Source: Cudoniella acicularis (Eukaryota; Ascomycota; Leotiomycetes; Helotiales; Helotiaceae). From it: a stretch of 64,000 nucleotides of DNA. The notes under the pieces are model-generated. The model saw only the letters and a program-made list of their open reading frames with translations. It was not told where the DNA came from and ran no database searches. The position numbers and the translations under genes were made by a program. The stretch is taken from positions 1-64,000 of the forward strand of contig JAAMPI010000031.1 in the NCBI GenBank assembly GCA_013054445.1, written 5' to 3'. Shown piece by piece: positions 1 to 11,352 of the stretch. How positions within the stretch are numbered: the first letter of the stretch is position 1; each line of letters begins with the position of its first letter.

Positions 1-399
1 ACTGTCCTTCCCACACAGTTTTGCCTTGCGCGACCTTTTCTTTTCTTCTTCTTCATGATAACTCCCTTTAATCAGTAGAGACGTCTGCCTTAATTGGCGT
101 GAGCTCATCTTTTGCCGTGAGTACTTGCAGGAAGGCTGTGAAGAACTTTACGCAAAGATCGTCGAACACTAATTGAAGAAATTAGGCAAGGCCCACGATC
201 CTTCAAAAAATACCTCGAGACCCCTCCATCGAGCTGAATACGAGCTGAATACGAGTTGACCCGAATATCATCATCAATTCATGGCGTTTAAACAAGAACA
301 ACGCAAGAAATCTACCTAGAATACTCATACTGGCTGAGTGTTGCGTTTGGGGACGCGCGAGGCTTTGTCGACACGGCTGAGAGTTGACCACCACCCAAC

Positions 400-2301
400 A
401 TGGCGAAGAAGAGTTGCGCAAGGAATTTTTGGGCAGTGCTACAAAGCGTCCTTGTTGCTGCCATGCTCTATGGATTTTTCTACGTCGCCCTACTCGTTAT
501 TCAAAGAGGCTCATTCCCGAAATCTCCTGCTGAACTTTACAAGAACCCAGCGCCGAACCATCATCCAGGCTCTTCTTCGTCAGACAACGTTGGATCAGGA
601 ATCATAAACCTACCTTCAACCAAATTACAAGTCGAAAATATCAAACCAAATGCCAATTGGTTCAACAGACCCGAGAGCCTGGTGGTTCCCAAAGACGACT
701 TTATGGGGAAAAGGCCTGGAGTCGACACCATTGCGAATATTACGAGACTTGTGGAACAATGTAGGGGGTCGTACGAGAATATTGAGAAGATGCCCTATGT
801 TCAGGATTGTCTAAAGTTTTTGGAAAATGGCGAGAAGGAATACTTCTACACTCCCCCTCGGGGCGAACGAGCGAGCGAGCAGTCTCCGAAGTATGCAGAA
901 TACCTAAACTCTGATGGAGCCGACAATTCTCTCGCGGGATATCCTTCTTACAAATCTGCCACAAAATCCTCCATTGGGCAATGCAATGGTCCCATCGTAC
1001 CCTACCATGTATACTGGGCGGGACCTGCGACTTGGCGAGTAGAGCTCTTCATTAAGAGTCATTTCTATACCCAAAACATCCCATGTGTTCGATTATGGTT
1101 ATGGTTAGATGGAGATCGGGATCCTGATGCGGTGGATAAAATGCTGAACCACGATCCGCTGTTCGAGAAATTCCTACCGTTTGTCGAAAGAGGAGATATT
1201 GTCCTGAAGACCTGGAAATTTCCCTCTCGTATCCCACTTCCGAAGGGTGACAACACAGATGGGGTGGGGTATTACAAAACACCAGGGAAACCGAATTCCA
1301 AGAACGAGACGCTGGTGGCAGACGGTTTAATTCGGGATGCGAATGATCAAGAATGGCTGGTTCTGACGGAGAAGCAAATGACTTTCCTACCAGTTGCAGT
1401 CTCCGATGCTGTCCGATTTGTTGTCCTACACCTTCACGGTGGTGCCTATTTCGACATGGACGTGGTCATGCTCCGTGATATGCGACCACTGCTCATTGGC
1501 GATCAGCATTCTTTCGCTGAACGGTGGGGCGGACACCCTTCTCCGGGAGAGTACAATACCGCCATCATGTCTCTAACAGCCAATTCCTCGCTCTCTTCGT
1601 ACCTTTTGCGCGGTGGAGTGCGAATGGGGCTGAATTTCCATCCAAGAGTTATCGGTGTCATGGCGGTGAAAGATCGCAGAAATCAAGAGTTTCAGATGCT
1701 TGAAACGGCGGTATTTGATCCAATTTGGACGGAATTCAACTGGGATCGACTTGGCAAGTGTACCGTGCCATGCATTCACGATTACGGGCAAGTCTTTAAA
1801 GGAAAGAATGCTTTCCCATTGCAAGACGAATGGGAGAGCTTTGAGGGCGAACAGTTCAAGTTGGCTTCTGAGACAAAGAGTCCAACACACTTCTGGGAGA
1901 TGAAGAGGAGTCCAAGCAGAATCGAGCAGAGAGCTGTAGTTCCGAGAACTGATAAAGCCGGGGCATCCGCCGCCACGTACGACAGAGATGCGCTTAGTAA
2001 GACCGAATACAAAATCGAGGAGGACAATTACCCGCCAACGAATCGGACAATGGAGAATTTCTTCCGGGGGGCATTCACATATCATGTACACAATCAGGTT
2101 AGTCTCCCATATATACATCGATTTGTATGTGCCTTACTAACAAGATTAAAGTGGCTGAAAAATCCCGAACCTTCGTCCTGGTTGAACGTGATACAGCGCG
2201 CCCAAGATGGATTCTTTTCACATGGCCGGATGAATCCATACGGCGAGAAGTGGGATGGTCCAAGTATACCCGAGTACGAAGTCAGTTGGGAATATGCTTG
2301 A
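400..2301 (+). CDS. Glycosyltransferase family 32 (DXD sugar-transferase), type II membrane protein
   Basis: Two exons, 400-2097 and 2152-2301, give 615 aa. A single hydrophobic segment at about residues 11-33 follows a short basic N-terminus, as in Golgi type II transferases. The GT32 hallmark is seen around residues 348-354: a Gly-Gly-Ala-Tyr-Phe stretch followed by Asp-Met-Asp (DXD), which in this family binds the metal-nucleotide-sugar. The catalytic domain would face the Golgi lumen; donor and acceptor cannot be read from sequence. The 54-nt intron (GTTAGT...TTAAAG) is a multiple of three with no stop, so unspliced RNA also reads through to the same end (633 aa). Splicing joins His-Asn-Gln to Trp-Leu-Lys. 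The start is the first ATG of the open frame, in context ACATGG. Family call is secure; specific activity (Och1-like or other) is not. Confidence 0.9.
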   Translation: MAKKSCARNFWAVLQSVLVAAMLYGFFYVALLVIQRGSFPKSPAELYKNPAPNHHPGSSSSDNVGSGIINLPSTKLQVENIKPNANWFNRPESLVVPKDDFMGKRPGVDTIANITRLVEQCRGSYENIEKMPYVQDCLKFLENGEKEYFYTPPRGERASEQSPKYAEYLNSDGADNSLAGYPSYKSATKSSIGQCNGPIVPYHVYWAGPATWRVELFIKSHFYTQNIPCVRLWLWLDGDRDPDAVDKMLNHDPLFEKFLPFVERGDIVLKTWKFPSRIPLPKGDNTDGVGYYKTPGKPNSKNETLVADGLIRDANDQEWLVLTEKQMTFLPVAVSDAVRFVVLHLHGGAYFDMDVVMLRDMRPLLIGDQHSFAERWGGHPSPGEYNTAIMSLTANSSLSSYLLRGGVRMGLNFHPRVIGVMAVKDRRNQEFQMLETAVFDPIWTEFNWDRLGKCTVPCIHDYGQVFKGKNAFPLQDEWESFEGEQFKLASETKSPTHFWEMKRSPSRIEQRAVVPRTDKAGASAATYDRDALSKTEYKIEEDNYPPTNRTMENFFRGAFTYHVHNQVSLPYIHRFVCALLTRLKWLKNPEPSSWLNVIQRAQDGFFSHGRMNPYGEKWDGPSIPEYEVSWEYA

Positions 2302-4200
2302 TTCTTACGTGGTATTTCTTCAATACTCCGCTAAGACATCAAATTCGACCAGCCACAAAATTTCAGCCTGTCAGGAGCCTTAACCACGACAAAACCAAAT
2401 CAATCCAGGTTTCAATGAAAGGAGACCTTGGATCAAGCTCCGGCCAATTCCACTGGCTTACGACACGAATCACTCCGATTCTCTCTCACATAAAGACACA
2501 CAAAATCTTGCGTAGGATGTGGTTGACGCAAGGGTACATATAATAAGAGAAGACGTACATACACAATTATTCTTTTTGGGTTCGGTCCATACGAGACCTG
2601 TATACACATTACAGGCGCTGTCAATAAGTTAGCTCACTTTGGGAATTGGAGTTTGGATGGGATATTGTACTGTACCTGATACATGAGGAAACTTGGTTGA
2701 GAGCGCGTGGACACGTTCAGCGCGGCGCCCCAAGGCTCCTTCAACACAGCGAAGTAGACTTGGAGGGAAGGGATGGAAACTCCATGTGTAAAAACTCTAT
2801 ATACCCTTGAATAAACCATACGAAATGAAGAAAGATATCTGGTCTCCGCTTTTCATTGCACGTACTTGCTTACTCCATTACCAGTGAGGCCTCTAGCTGT
2901 CGTCCTAATCTTTGAAATTATCTCCGTGATTTGGGACGTAGGCAGTCTGGTGCGTCTTATCCACAGACCGCGAGGTAAATAACCCACAGCACTTCAGAAT
3001 ACAAATACCAAACTACTATGACTTATTATCCCAAAAAAATAATACGCCATAAAAGCATAGCTCTACAGTCATCTCTTCTACTAACCTACATATCCTTTCA
3101 CCTTCGCAATTATTTTGCCATTTTGAAGTGTTTAGTGGCATTTTGAGCCGCCTAACTGTCCATGGTTGGAAGTTAAGATGTAACCCATCAATAGCTTCCG
3201 GTACTTTGCTCCATCTATTATAATTTTGGCATTACCACCTCGCAAATTCAAGAAATAGTAATTGGTGCTTGGTGATTGGCGATTGCTGGAAGTTGCCGAC
3301 TTAATACGTATGCGGGGTATTGTCCTGTCCCATGAGTAGCGTCATATTCCTTAGACTTGGAAAATGATTAATCATTTTTATGAACCATTGCCAGTTTGCT
3401 TTCACGTCCCTGGTTTCAAACAACTTTTTAACAATCATAATTTATCAACCTCATACGTGAACCTCGGAGTTTAGTGAAGCGTTTTAATTTTTATCAATTG
3501 ATCAGGAAAGTACTGATATCTACCCACTGTCAGGCATGTATCAATCCAGTCAGTCAGCCGCCCACCCATTCTCTACAGCAAAGGCGAGCAGAAATCCAGC
3601 CAGCGTGCTGACGAGTATCGAACCGACTTTGAAAAAGTGTGGAGAAGGGCAGCAACTCAACGGGCTGCTGAATGAGAAAGAATTAATCTACAAAAAGTCC
3701 TGTGCGTTATGTATCCTCCATGCAATGTCCTTTCATTCAAGCAAGAAGAATATGCGAAGATCCAGCGAACTGTTCGTGTTGAGCAATGCCAGGCAATATT
3801 TGGAGAGGAGACGTGTGTGTGGTGAATACGTGAAATTCGACAATGAAAGCATAAAAACAAATTGGTATCTTTGTAACGCCGATTCTATTCCCTTTTGCGT
3901 ATTTCTTGCGTCGTGACTCGTGAAGGGGGAAAGAAAATAATGTGTTGGTTTCAAATCCTCATTCTGTGGAACCCCAAGCAACTTGGATAGTAGCTGAAGG
4001 GCTCTCCAAGGCTTTAGAATCCCGAGAACAAGAGCAAAGTATTATTCTTTTCCAATGACAAGCCTTCTGACAACGGTTGTGGAGATGTAGAGAGAGAAAA
4101 GACCCAATGCGTCTATTCTATTTCCAAGAGCTAGGAGGGAGTATCGAATTAATTGTTGCAGAATTTTCCCCCCAGAGGTTGAACAAGCCCCGATTTGCCC
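2302..4200. other. Intergenic, no gene recognised
   Basis: This 1.9-kb spacer lies between the converging GT32 and CCCH genes. It is AT-rich with short open frames only; the longest (3536-3916, 126 codons) has no recognisable domain and was not accepted. No RNA gene or repeat structure was seen. Confidence 0.5.
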
Positions 4201-6589
4201 TCAGGCCCAATCCAGGTTATCAATGCCCCACCTTTTAGCTTGAAAGGCACTCACGACCTCCATCTTATATCGTGGTGGTTTTCTGTCGTCCCAAACACGT
4301 TTCCAGATATTTGCGTTGTTTCTCTCAATTCTAGACATAAGCCGGGGATCTTGGGCGTATTTGATATCCTGCTTATTATCGCCTATCAAGACATACACCA
4401 TCCTCACGTTCTTGAAATTGGCAATTGCAGCAGCAAAATCTTCTTTCGTCCCATCAAAGTTGGTCCTGGCGCAAAGGTAGTCTCGAAGACTAATAGCAAG
4501 ATAACTGATGCGGGCTTTGTCCTTCATGAACATCAGATTGGCGGTTTCATAGAGCTCCTCTGGTGTTCCGTTGATGAAAAGCCGATCAGTTTTGAAGTTG
4601 AAGTAGAAATGAGCCTGACCCCCTTCTCTAGTACAAAACCCACGGCGAAAGCCTTTCAAGGCAATGTCCCGTAGTGCCTTACAGGTGTATAAGATCGGTG
4701 GACAGCAATCATAAGGAACAATGGTCTTTTGCATTTGGCCCTCTGCATTAAGCCGGGAATCAAGTCGAATACGGGCAGTGTTTCTGTCATTGAGACAAAC
4801 ATACTCCCAGATCTCATGTCGAATCTCATATGGCAACAGCGGGAAGAAAGTGAACTCGACGTGATTGACCTTTTGGCGATTATCCAACAAAGTCGCTGGT
4901 GGTAGTTCTGCCTTGCCGATATGCTCTTTATACCTCCTAAGATACTTCTTGAAGGTTTCGGGAGTGAGATTGGTTTCGCCCCAACTGACCCATGATGTCG
5001 CCGGATCCCAAGATGAGTTAGAGCTTGAGGAGACGGTTGGAGAGCTACTTCCTGGAGCCATGAAGCGATTGATTGTGAGCGATATAGGCATGGAGGGTGT
5101 GGAACTTGGGGTCGTCGTACTCTGCGGGTCGGCTTTGGAGAACAACGCAGTCTTGGAGAACAGCACAGGGAACTTCGCAACCGCCGGACTTGGATGACTG
5201 GAGAACTGTGCCTTAGGCTTGATTTGAAGAGCTGGGTTCGTCCTATTATAGCGAGTGATCTTGACTGTTGTGTTGCTCTGCTTGGTTGGGGGCTTCTTTT
5301 TGGAAGCTTCGAGCCCCTTAACCAGTTGCGGGGTTTTTCTTGATGATGTCCCTGTGTAAGGATTGTTGTCTTGACTCTCTTGATAAGCAGAGGTCAGAAG
5401 AGGCCAGTTATCACTCTCAGCTGGCTGAGCTCTCGCAGTAGACTCGATTAAAACTGATTGTGCTTGGGTTGGAGCGTCTCCCAGTCGACCCAGGGGCTCT
5501 TTCGTATTTTGATTTTGTTCCAATTTGTCTTGAGGTGCCACGGTGTTATGAGAATACCAGCAGTGCTTCTTGAATGGACAAAATCCCTCATGAAGTAACC
5601 GAGGGCAGACTTTCTTTTTCTTCCCTGCAGAGTGCCTTGGCTCGTGGGTGATAGGAATTGAACCTTCTTGCTTTGGCTCCGTTTGTGGAGTACTTGGAGC
5701 TTCATTTCGATGACTCTCACGTGCTCCTACGTGCGCCTTAATGTGAGAGGGTGAGTACCCTTCTTTACCAGAGGCAATCTTGAGATTGTTGGGTGGTGGT
5801 TTCGGAACGTTGTCCGCTTTCGCGACGTCATAGGTTGCTTTACGAGAATTGATTTTTGAAGCTGAGGGGGCCTGCTGGGCTGACACATCCATAGCCTGAT
5901 CACCTCCATTTACTGAACCAACAGATATCTCCGGAACTGGAGAGTCCTGTTGTGATAGCACAGTTACAGCTCTGCCATCTTCGCTTTCTGCGGCAGGTGT
6001 GGCAACGGCGTGTAAGAAGTTGCATTTGGTTTTTCGGCAGGAGCCTCGAGCAAAGTCTCGGCAAATAATCTGTTTTTGTTTCTGTTTCTTCTTCTCCTTC
6101 TTCATGGCCTTTTTCTTCTGGAATTTATCCTGGGCATCGGATGGAGTAAGAGAAACCTCCTTGCTGGAGTAATCGGGGTTCATCGGTGATCCGGAGACAT
6201 TCTTCGAAGCAGCGGCATCCTGCGAGTATTTCTGCTGCAATTTCGCTCGAGAAGCAGCGACCTCTTGGTCTTTTTTTCTTTTTCTCAGCAGCGGCCTTTT
6301 GAAGGTCTTTTGCATTTTTCTTTTTCCTTATAGCTTCTGCTCTAGCATTGAAGTCGTGAACGTAATCGCAGCCTGGACCGGATTCCCCATTGGGACAGCG
6401 GCGGCCGCTATTGTAGTATATGCAACCCACTTCCAACGGGCCAGGCCCCTCATAAGATGGAGTAACCTGCCAGAAGGGATCAGGCTGAGAAGGACTTTGG
6501 AGGTTAGATTCTGAAATTTCCGCTTGGGTTGGTGGTACTTACGCTCGGATGGTCCAGTTTGCTGGATTAGATTGAATATGAACTCCCAT
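4201..6589 (-). CDS. Three-CCCH zinc-finger protein with C-terminal 2EXR (F-box-like) domain; one-base frameshift
   Basis: Exon 1 is 6589-6543, the intron 6542-6495 (GTAAGT...CAAAG), exon 2 6494-4201. The three fingers are C40-x8-C-x8-C-x3-H, a second near residue 160 (C-x7-C-x4-C-x3-H) and a third near 310 (C-x8-C-x5-C-x3-H), separated by Lys/Gln-rich and Ser/Pro-rich low-complexity sequence. Near residue 565 a FPLLPYEIRHEIWEYV segment matches the fungal 2EXR family. CCCH fingers usually bind RNA; the 2EXR role is unknown. The frame breaks inside a run of seven A (plus-strand T run 6271-6277), just after the first finger. One A fewer restores a continuous frame of about 779 aa; read literally, translation stops near 6125. 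The long downstream frame is well preserved, so I favour a sequencing/assembly indel or very recent mutation. Confidence 0.82.
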
Positions 6590-7856
6590 GGCGAAGGTGA
6601 TAGGAAAGTTGAATGAGTGAGTTGAGAGACGAAATTGAGGAACGAGCTGACCAAATAAAGAGCTGTATCCAGATGGCGTATTCCGAGGGTGAAGGTGTAT
6701 CCTCAGATTGAATGGGTGACGGGTTTCAAAGGTGTGGAATTCTTAGTGCGTGACGCCCAAATACCGGTATGTTTGGGGTTCGAATAAAGAAGGGGCCAAG
6801 GTTGAGATTGAGGAAGGTTAAGGAAGGTGCGAGGGAGGGGAAGTCTGGTCTAGAAGCTGCGGTGCGCGTGCGAGTGCGCCCTAGAACCGGGTAGGTGTGC
6901 ACCCGAATGGGGGTTCTTTGTAGCACAATAGCTAGCGTGCTATTGTCGAGTAATGAGGGTCCACGAGTGCGGTGATGCTGTCACAATAGTCAGGGTCCTA
7001 TTGTCGCCAATCAAACTAGTTCCCGTGTTGACGAGGGTCCAAGAGTTGAGGGAAAGTACTCGGTCCGGTTTTTCGTGAGGGCCGTGGAAATTATTAAAGG
7101 CTAGTTAAGGTACTCACAGTATGACAGCAACCTATAGATACCGTAGTAATTGGTCCCTTTTCAGGTCCTTTCGTAATATTCGCTTCATAAAGGTGAGTGA
7201 TTTTGCTCCTATGAGGTATTCTTAACACTACCTATATAGGTTAGATATCGAGTGCGGCCCTCAGCAAAAACCCAGCCGAGTATCTCTTGTGCGCGTTATA
7301 AGATAGGGCTGATACGTTTAACCGACAGCGCGTAAGCGTAAAAAGGGAATTGGTGTTTATGAAAGTGAAGGTAAAGTTCATATTCGCCCCTGACCAACTT
7401 GCAGCAGATCAAGCAAGAGTTGTAGATATTTTTCAACGCGTAAGTCAGACCTCTTGATATTGCAGGAGGGAAATGAAGTAGCTTACAACTTTCTGACAGC
7501 CATCACTGTTATTTTCCTCCCTCTTCGAGATTCCTCTCTATAAAGATAAGAAATAACGACTTATTCCTATCCCCTTAGCGAGCGTGCTCCCACCTCAACA
7601 CTTTAAAGAACATACACTTCCATACAGTGGGTGCTTGTTCCGAGGTGAGAGAATGTAATCCATCCTTCCTTTTCTTCATCCCAGCTACTTTGGCTTTCGT
7701 TTCAGCATATGTTTGATAACTCTCAAGTGTTCGCGAAATGGTGGAAAGGATACGTCATAATACCGGCTTTCCATATCAACCATCAAGTCAGGGAAATCAT
7801 TCTATATCTGCAATGCCCCTGGTCTATGATAGTAAAACCTATAGTACATTTGCTTT
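6590..7856. other. Intergenic: upstream region of the CCCH gene
   Basis: No gene was recognised in 1.27 kb between the CCCH start and the CCT5 stop. Both genes point left, so this holds the CCCH promoter and the CCT5 3' region. The only structure seen is the pair of short inverted repeats at 6925-7004, listed separately. Confidence 0.5.
6925..7004. repeat. Two copies of the inverted repeat ACAATAG-N8-CTATTGT, 58 bp apart
   Basis: ACAATAG occurs at 6925-6931 with CTATTGT at 6940-6946, and again at 6983-6989 with CTATTGT at 6998-7004. Both pairs have an 8-base spacer and the two pairs start 58 bp apart. They lie 335-415 bp upstream of the CCCH start codon. The arrangement resembles a pair of palindromic protein-binding sites, or a small duplication. 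Binding is inference only. Confidence 0.6.
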
Positions 7857-9715
7857 TTAGAATTCATTCTCGTCGCTCCCTGCTATGATGACATTATTGA
7901 CCTTCAACACCATGCGACAAAGTTGGGTTGCTAGCATGAGCTGCTGCCTCTTCCCGATTAATGGATCAATCACAAAAGCATCCTTCATATCATTACTTCC
8001 AGTCTGCATGCAGTCAACACCTAATCTGGTGTTCTTCTCTGTAACTTGTCGACTCTTGATACTGGCAAGGGTTTCAATAGGTGACAAGCCAGAGTTCTCG
8101 GCGAGGGCCATAGGAATGGCATCGAGCGCATCTGCAAAAGCGCGCATGGCATATTGCTCGAGGCCAGGTGACTTGACTGCGGCATCTTCCACCGCAAGAG
8201 AGCAAGCGATTTCAGCAGCACCACCACCGTAAACAACACGATTATCGCGGACAAGATTTCGAACCACGCAAAGAGCATCGTGGAGAGAGCGCTTCGCCTC
8301 GTCGATAATCTGGAAGATAAATTAGCTAGTGTCCAAGATGCATGAAGAGAGCAGTATTTACCATTTTGTTGCTACCTCTGACAAAGACGGTGACCGCTCT
8401 AGTGTTTGCACACTCTTCGATCACAAGCATCTTTTCTCTGGTGGTACCAAAACTCATTTCTCGTACGATTCCTGCATGCCCAAGTTTTTCCGCTGATAGA
8501 TCCTCAAATCTAGGCACTATTCGTCCATTTGTTGCAATGGCGATCAACTCAATCTCGGGCCCACCTACCCATCTGACTGCTGGGAGTTTGTTCTGAAGCA
8601 GAAGATGGTTTGCCTCATCGTCAAAACCCCACTGACAAATGACAAGATTTGCACCTGTATTTTTGATCTGTTTAATCATCTCCTCGAATTTTTCCCTCTC
8701 GTAATTTTGTAGCTTCTTGAACTCCTCCACGCTTGTAATGTCAAGCTTGTGCTTGGTCTTTGGCTTGGGTGGCTCGAATGCGCACGTCAAAATAGCAATC
8801 TTGGCATCTCGAACTTCATCAGGCATCTGAGGATGGGAGAAATCTTTGTCGACAATGACACCCTGAACCAGCAACGAATCTTCGAGCGATCCTCCGACCT
8901 TCCCATCAACCTTGATCAAGTCAAAGTCAACGTCTTTACGATCCAGATCAGCAACAGACAAGATAGCATCTACCGCAATGTTGGCAAACTGATCATGAGC
9001 TTTGGAGACAATTTTGCTGCCCAAACTCGTCCTTGCTACCTTGACCAGGTTCTGTCTTTCCGTCTTCGTAAATTCGATTATATCCGCAATCTTGTCCAGC
9101 TCCGCAACTGCAATATCACACGCCTGATCGTAGCCATCTGCTATGCGTATTGGGTGAATTCCCTTGTCAATGAGTTCTGCTGCCTGCTCTAATAGTGCTC
9201 CTGCCAAAACGACTACACCGGTCGTGCCATCTCCTATCTCATCATCTTGTGATTTTGAGAGTTCAACCAGAAGTTTTGCCACATGATTCGAGATTTCCAT
9301 TTGTCCTAGAATAGTCGCTCCATCATTCGTTACTGTGATATCGCCATCGGGGGATATGAGGATCTTGTCGAGCCCTCTTGGGCCTAAGGAGGTCTTGACA
9401 ATATTGGCAACGGTTCTTGCGGCGAGGATATGTGACTTGACGGCTTCGTTTCCATGCTGTCGTTTCTTTTTGCCTTGGCTGGGGAAATCGTCAATAATAG
9501 GAGAATCGATCAGAACTGGTAGTACTTACTCTCGAACTACGATGAAAGGTCTGCCCTGCTCATCTTTCACGACCGAAGCTGCAAGATACAATATTAGCAC
9601 CCATAGATTGCTTTCCAAAATGTGGAGGCCACGAACCCTGCGACATATCAATATCTAGAAGGCATCAGGTTAGCTAGAGCTTGTCAGTTGAGGGGAGCGA
9701 CATACTCATGGCCAT
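7857..9715 (-). CDS. CCT5: T-complex protein 1 subunit epsilon (CCT5/TRiC)
   Basis: Five exons (9715-9706, 9654-9637, 9578-9530, 9478-8362, 8309-7857) give 548 aa, the usual CCT5 length. Motifs seen: LGPRG (about 58-62) and NDGAT (77-81) of the nucleotide site, the hallmark GDGTT (108-112) carrying the catalytic Asp, and VYGGGAAEI in the C-terminal equatorial domain. The stretch around [14 protein letters not shown] is specific to the epsilon subunit, which separates it from the other seven paralogues. The product is part of the cytosolic double-ring chaperonin folding actin, tubulin and WD-repeat proteins. Exons 1 and 2 are only 10 and 18 nt, placed by the splice signals ATGA|GTATGT, TCTAG|ATA, CAGG|GTTCGT and TGCAG|CTT; they encode an N-terminus starting MAMNIDMSQ. 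Confidence 0.95.
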
Positions 9716-11107
9716 TTTGAAGAGAATTCAGAGCTTTTATCAGTCGTCAAGGCGTCCCCGTGGTCCTCGAAGGTAACAAAAATATGCAAATCAGAAAGAA
9801 GAAATTCCTGTACACCTTCTATGCCAGCAACGCGGTCAAACTACCCCGTCGCGTCAAAAAGCTCTTCTCTTTTTCGCTTCGAAATTCCATGAGGCAACAA
9901 GGCATTAATTTTCAGTAGCGTGAGGCATCCCTGCGCGTGCCACCAACCTCACTTCAACATCATCCACAGCGCCCAACACAAATCTAGAGTCGCCAGGTGC
10001 CTTCACAACGTTCGCATCAATCTCTGCCATAACCGCACACAACTCATTTTAGGTCGCAATCTCATCGACTGGTGATTTCAGGCACATAACGAACCCCCGT
10101 TTTACCACCACTATCGTCGCTGGACTCTGGTATCTTCGTGAATCGTGGACTATTCCATACCAGTATTCTGCACAGGATTTATACCTTTGAGCTGGCATAA
10201 TCCCAAAGTTTTGTATACATTCACCTTGGAATGGTCGTGTTTTTGTTCTTTCCATTTCGCGCTACTCATTGGAACTTTTTGGATGCTACTATTTTCCAAT
10301 TTATGTGTAGTTCGTCCAGTACTTGTTGTAGAATCGTCAACATACCTAACACTTTGAAGCCTCCGGTGGAGCAGCTCAAGAGCGCAAAAAGCGGCCTGAA
10401 AGCCATATATGTACTGTTATGCTCCTTACCCCTCTAGACTGGCCCCCTTGTATGATCTACTGGAAAATCTGGGAAATAGCCTAAACCTATAGATTTGTCT
10501 GACTTGGTCAGGGCCGCCTCCTCACAATCCGCTTTGAATCCTTTTCTCGGAATGCAGCTCTTCAACAGGCCCCCAAATCCGTCTTGGGGATGCTGTGGCT
10601 CCGGAAATTCTCCGTGCTCTTGCCTTCCTCCCTGAGTTTAAGCTTCCCGGAGATCTAAGCTTGTGAGTTATCCACAAATTGAGGGATACTTAGGAGATGA
10701 ATAGTATCGAGATTTTTGTTTGTAATCCAGTGATGCATCGCCAAGCCGCGAGATCTAAGACCATTCGAAAACGTCACAGTTCATGGTTATCTCATCTTGT
10801 TGGCTTACATTTTACCTTCTTTTTTTGCCCTTCGAAGCCCGGATGCTTTCGTACCTTGGGATAAAAGAGACAGACCACATTCACCTGGTCAATTCGTGGT
10901 TTTGAAGGTCATGTTGCGTGTTCCCCGTCCATCCCCGAGCAAGCCAAATCAAAATTAAATCAGATTGCATTTTTATCGAATCGAAACAGTTGGGTGTTCC
11001 TTTCCCGTCAAGAATTTCTTCACGTGTTTCAATTAAGGGATCTTTCGATCAGGGCAATTTAGAGTCGAGGAGTGTCGGCATTACTTTCCTAGCGCACAAC
11101 AGTGCCG
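9716..11107. other. Intergenic between CCT5 and GH28, with a dispersed-repeat copy
   Basis: The divergent spacer between CCT5 and the rhamnogalacturonase (1.6 kb to the GH28 start) shows no gene. It contains the shortest copy of the dispersed repeat (10657-10860). Confidence 0.5.
10657..10860 (+). repeat. Dispersed repeat, copy A (partial)
   Basis: The copy begins with one 42-bp-type unit (AAGCTTGTGAGTTATCCACA...). It continues with diverged counterparts of the downstream parts seen in copies B and C, including the AAACGTCACAGTTCATGGTTAT region. The left part present in B and C is missing. It lies about 490 bp upstream of the GH28 start in the same orientation. Alignment was by eye; ends are approximate. 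Confidence 0.5.
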
Positions 11108-11166
11108 ATTGGCTGTCCACACAGCGCCGAAAAAGGTTACCCAACTTCCAAGCGGCTGTTTATATA
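11108..11166 (+). promoter_or_regulatory. Putative core promoter of the GH28 gene (CCAAT-type box and TATA box)
   Basis: ATTGG (inverted CCAAT) is at 11108-11112 and TATATA at 11161-11166, about 190 bp upstream of the chosen ATG at 11353. The spacing suits an inducible fungal hydrolase gene. This is inference; no expression data can be read here. Confidence 0.45.
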
Positions 11167-11352
11167 GCCTCGCCATGGTTCCCCGAGCGGAGAAACCTTC
11201 TAGAAACCGAAAAGAAGTTCGGTTGAAAACATACCGGTGGTACGGTGAGGATAAATATGTTCGAATATACCTGTTTTTCGGTTTGTTTTCTTGTTATCTT
11301 TACTATTACATCGTATTTTCTCGTCCTCTACCCGTTGAGTCAATATCTTGCC

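Noticed and set aside
3536..3916. 126-codon open frame in the GT32-CCCH spacer
   Set aside because: No domain and poor codon pattern in AT-rich sequence, with competing frames on the other strand. Treated as chance.
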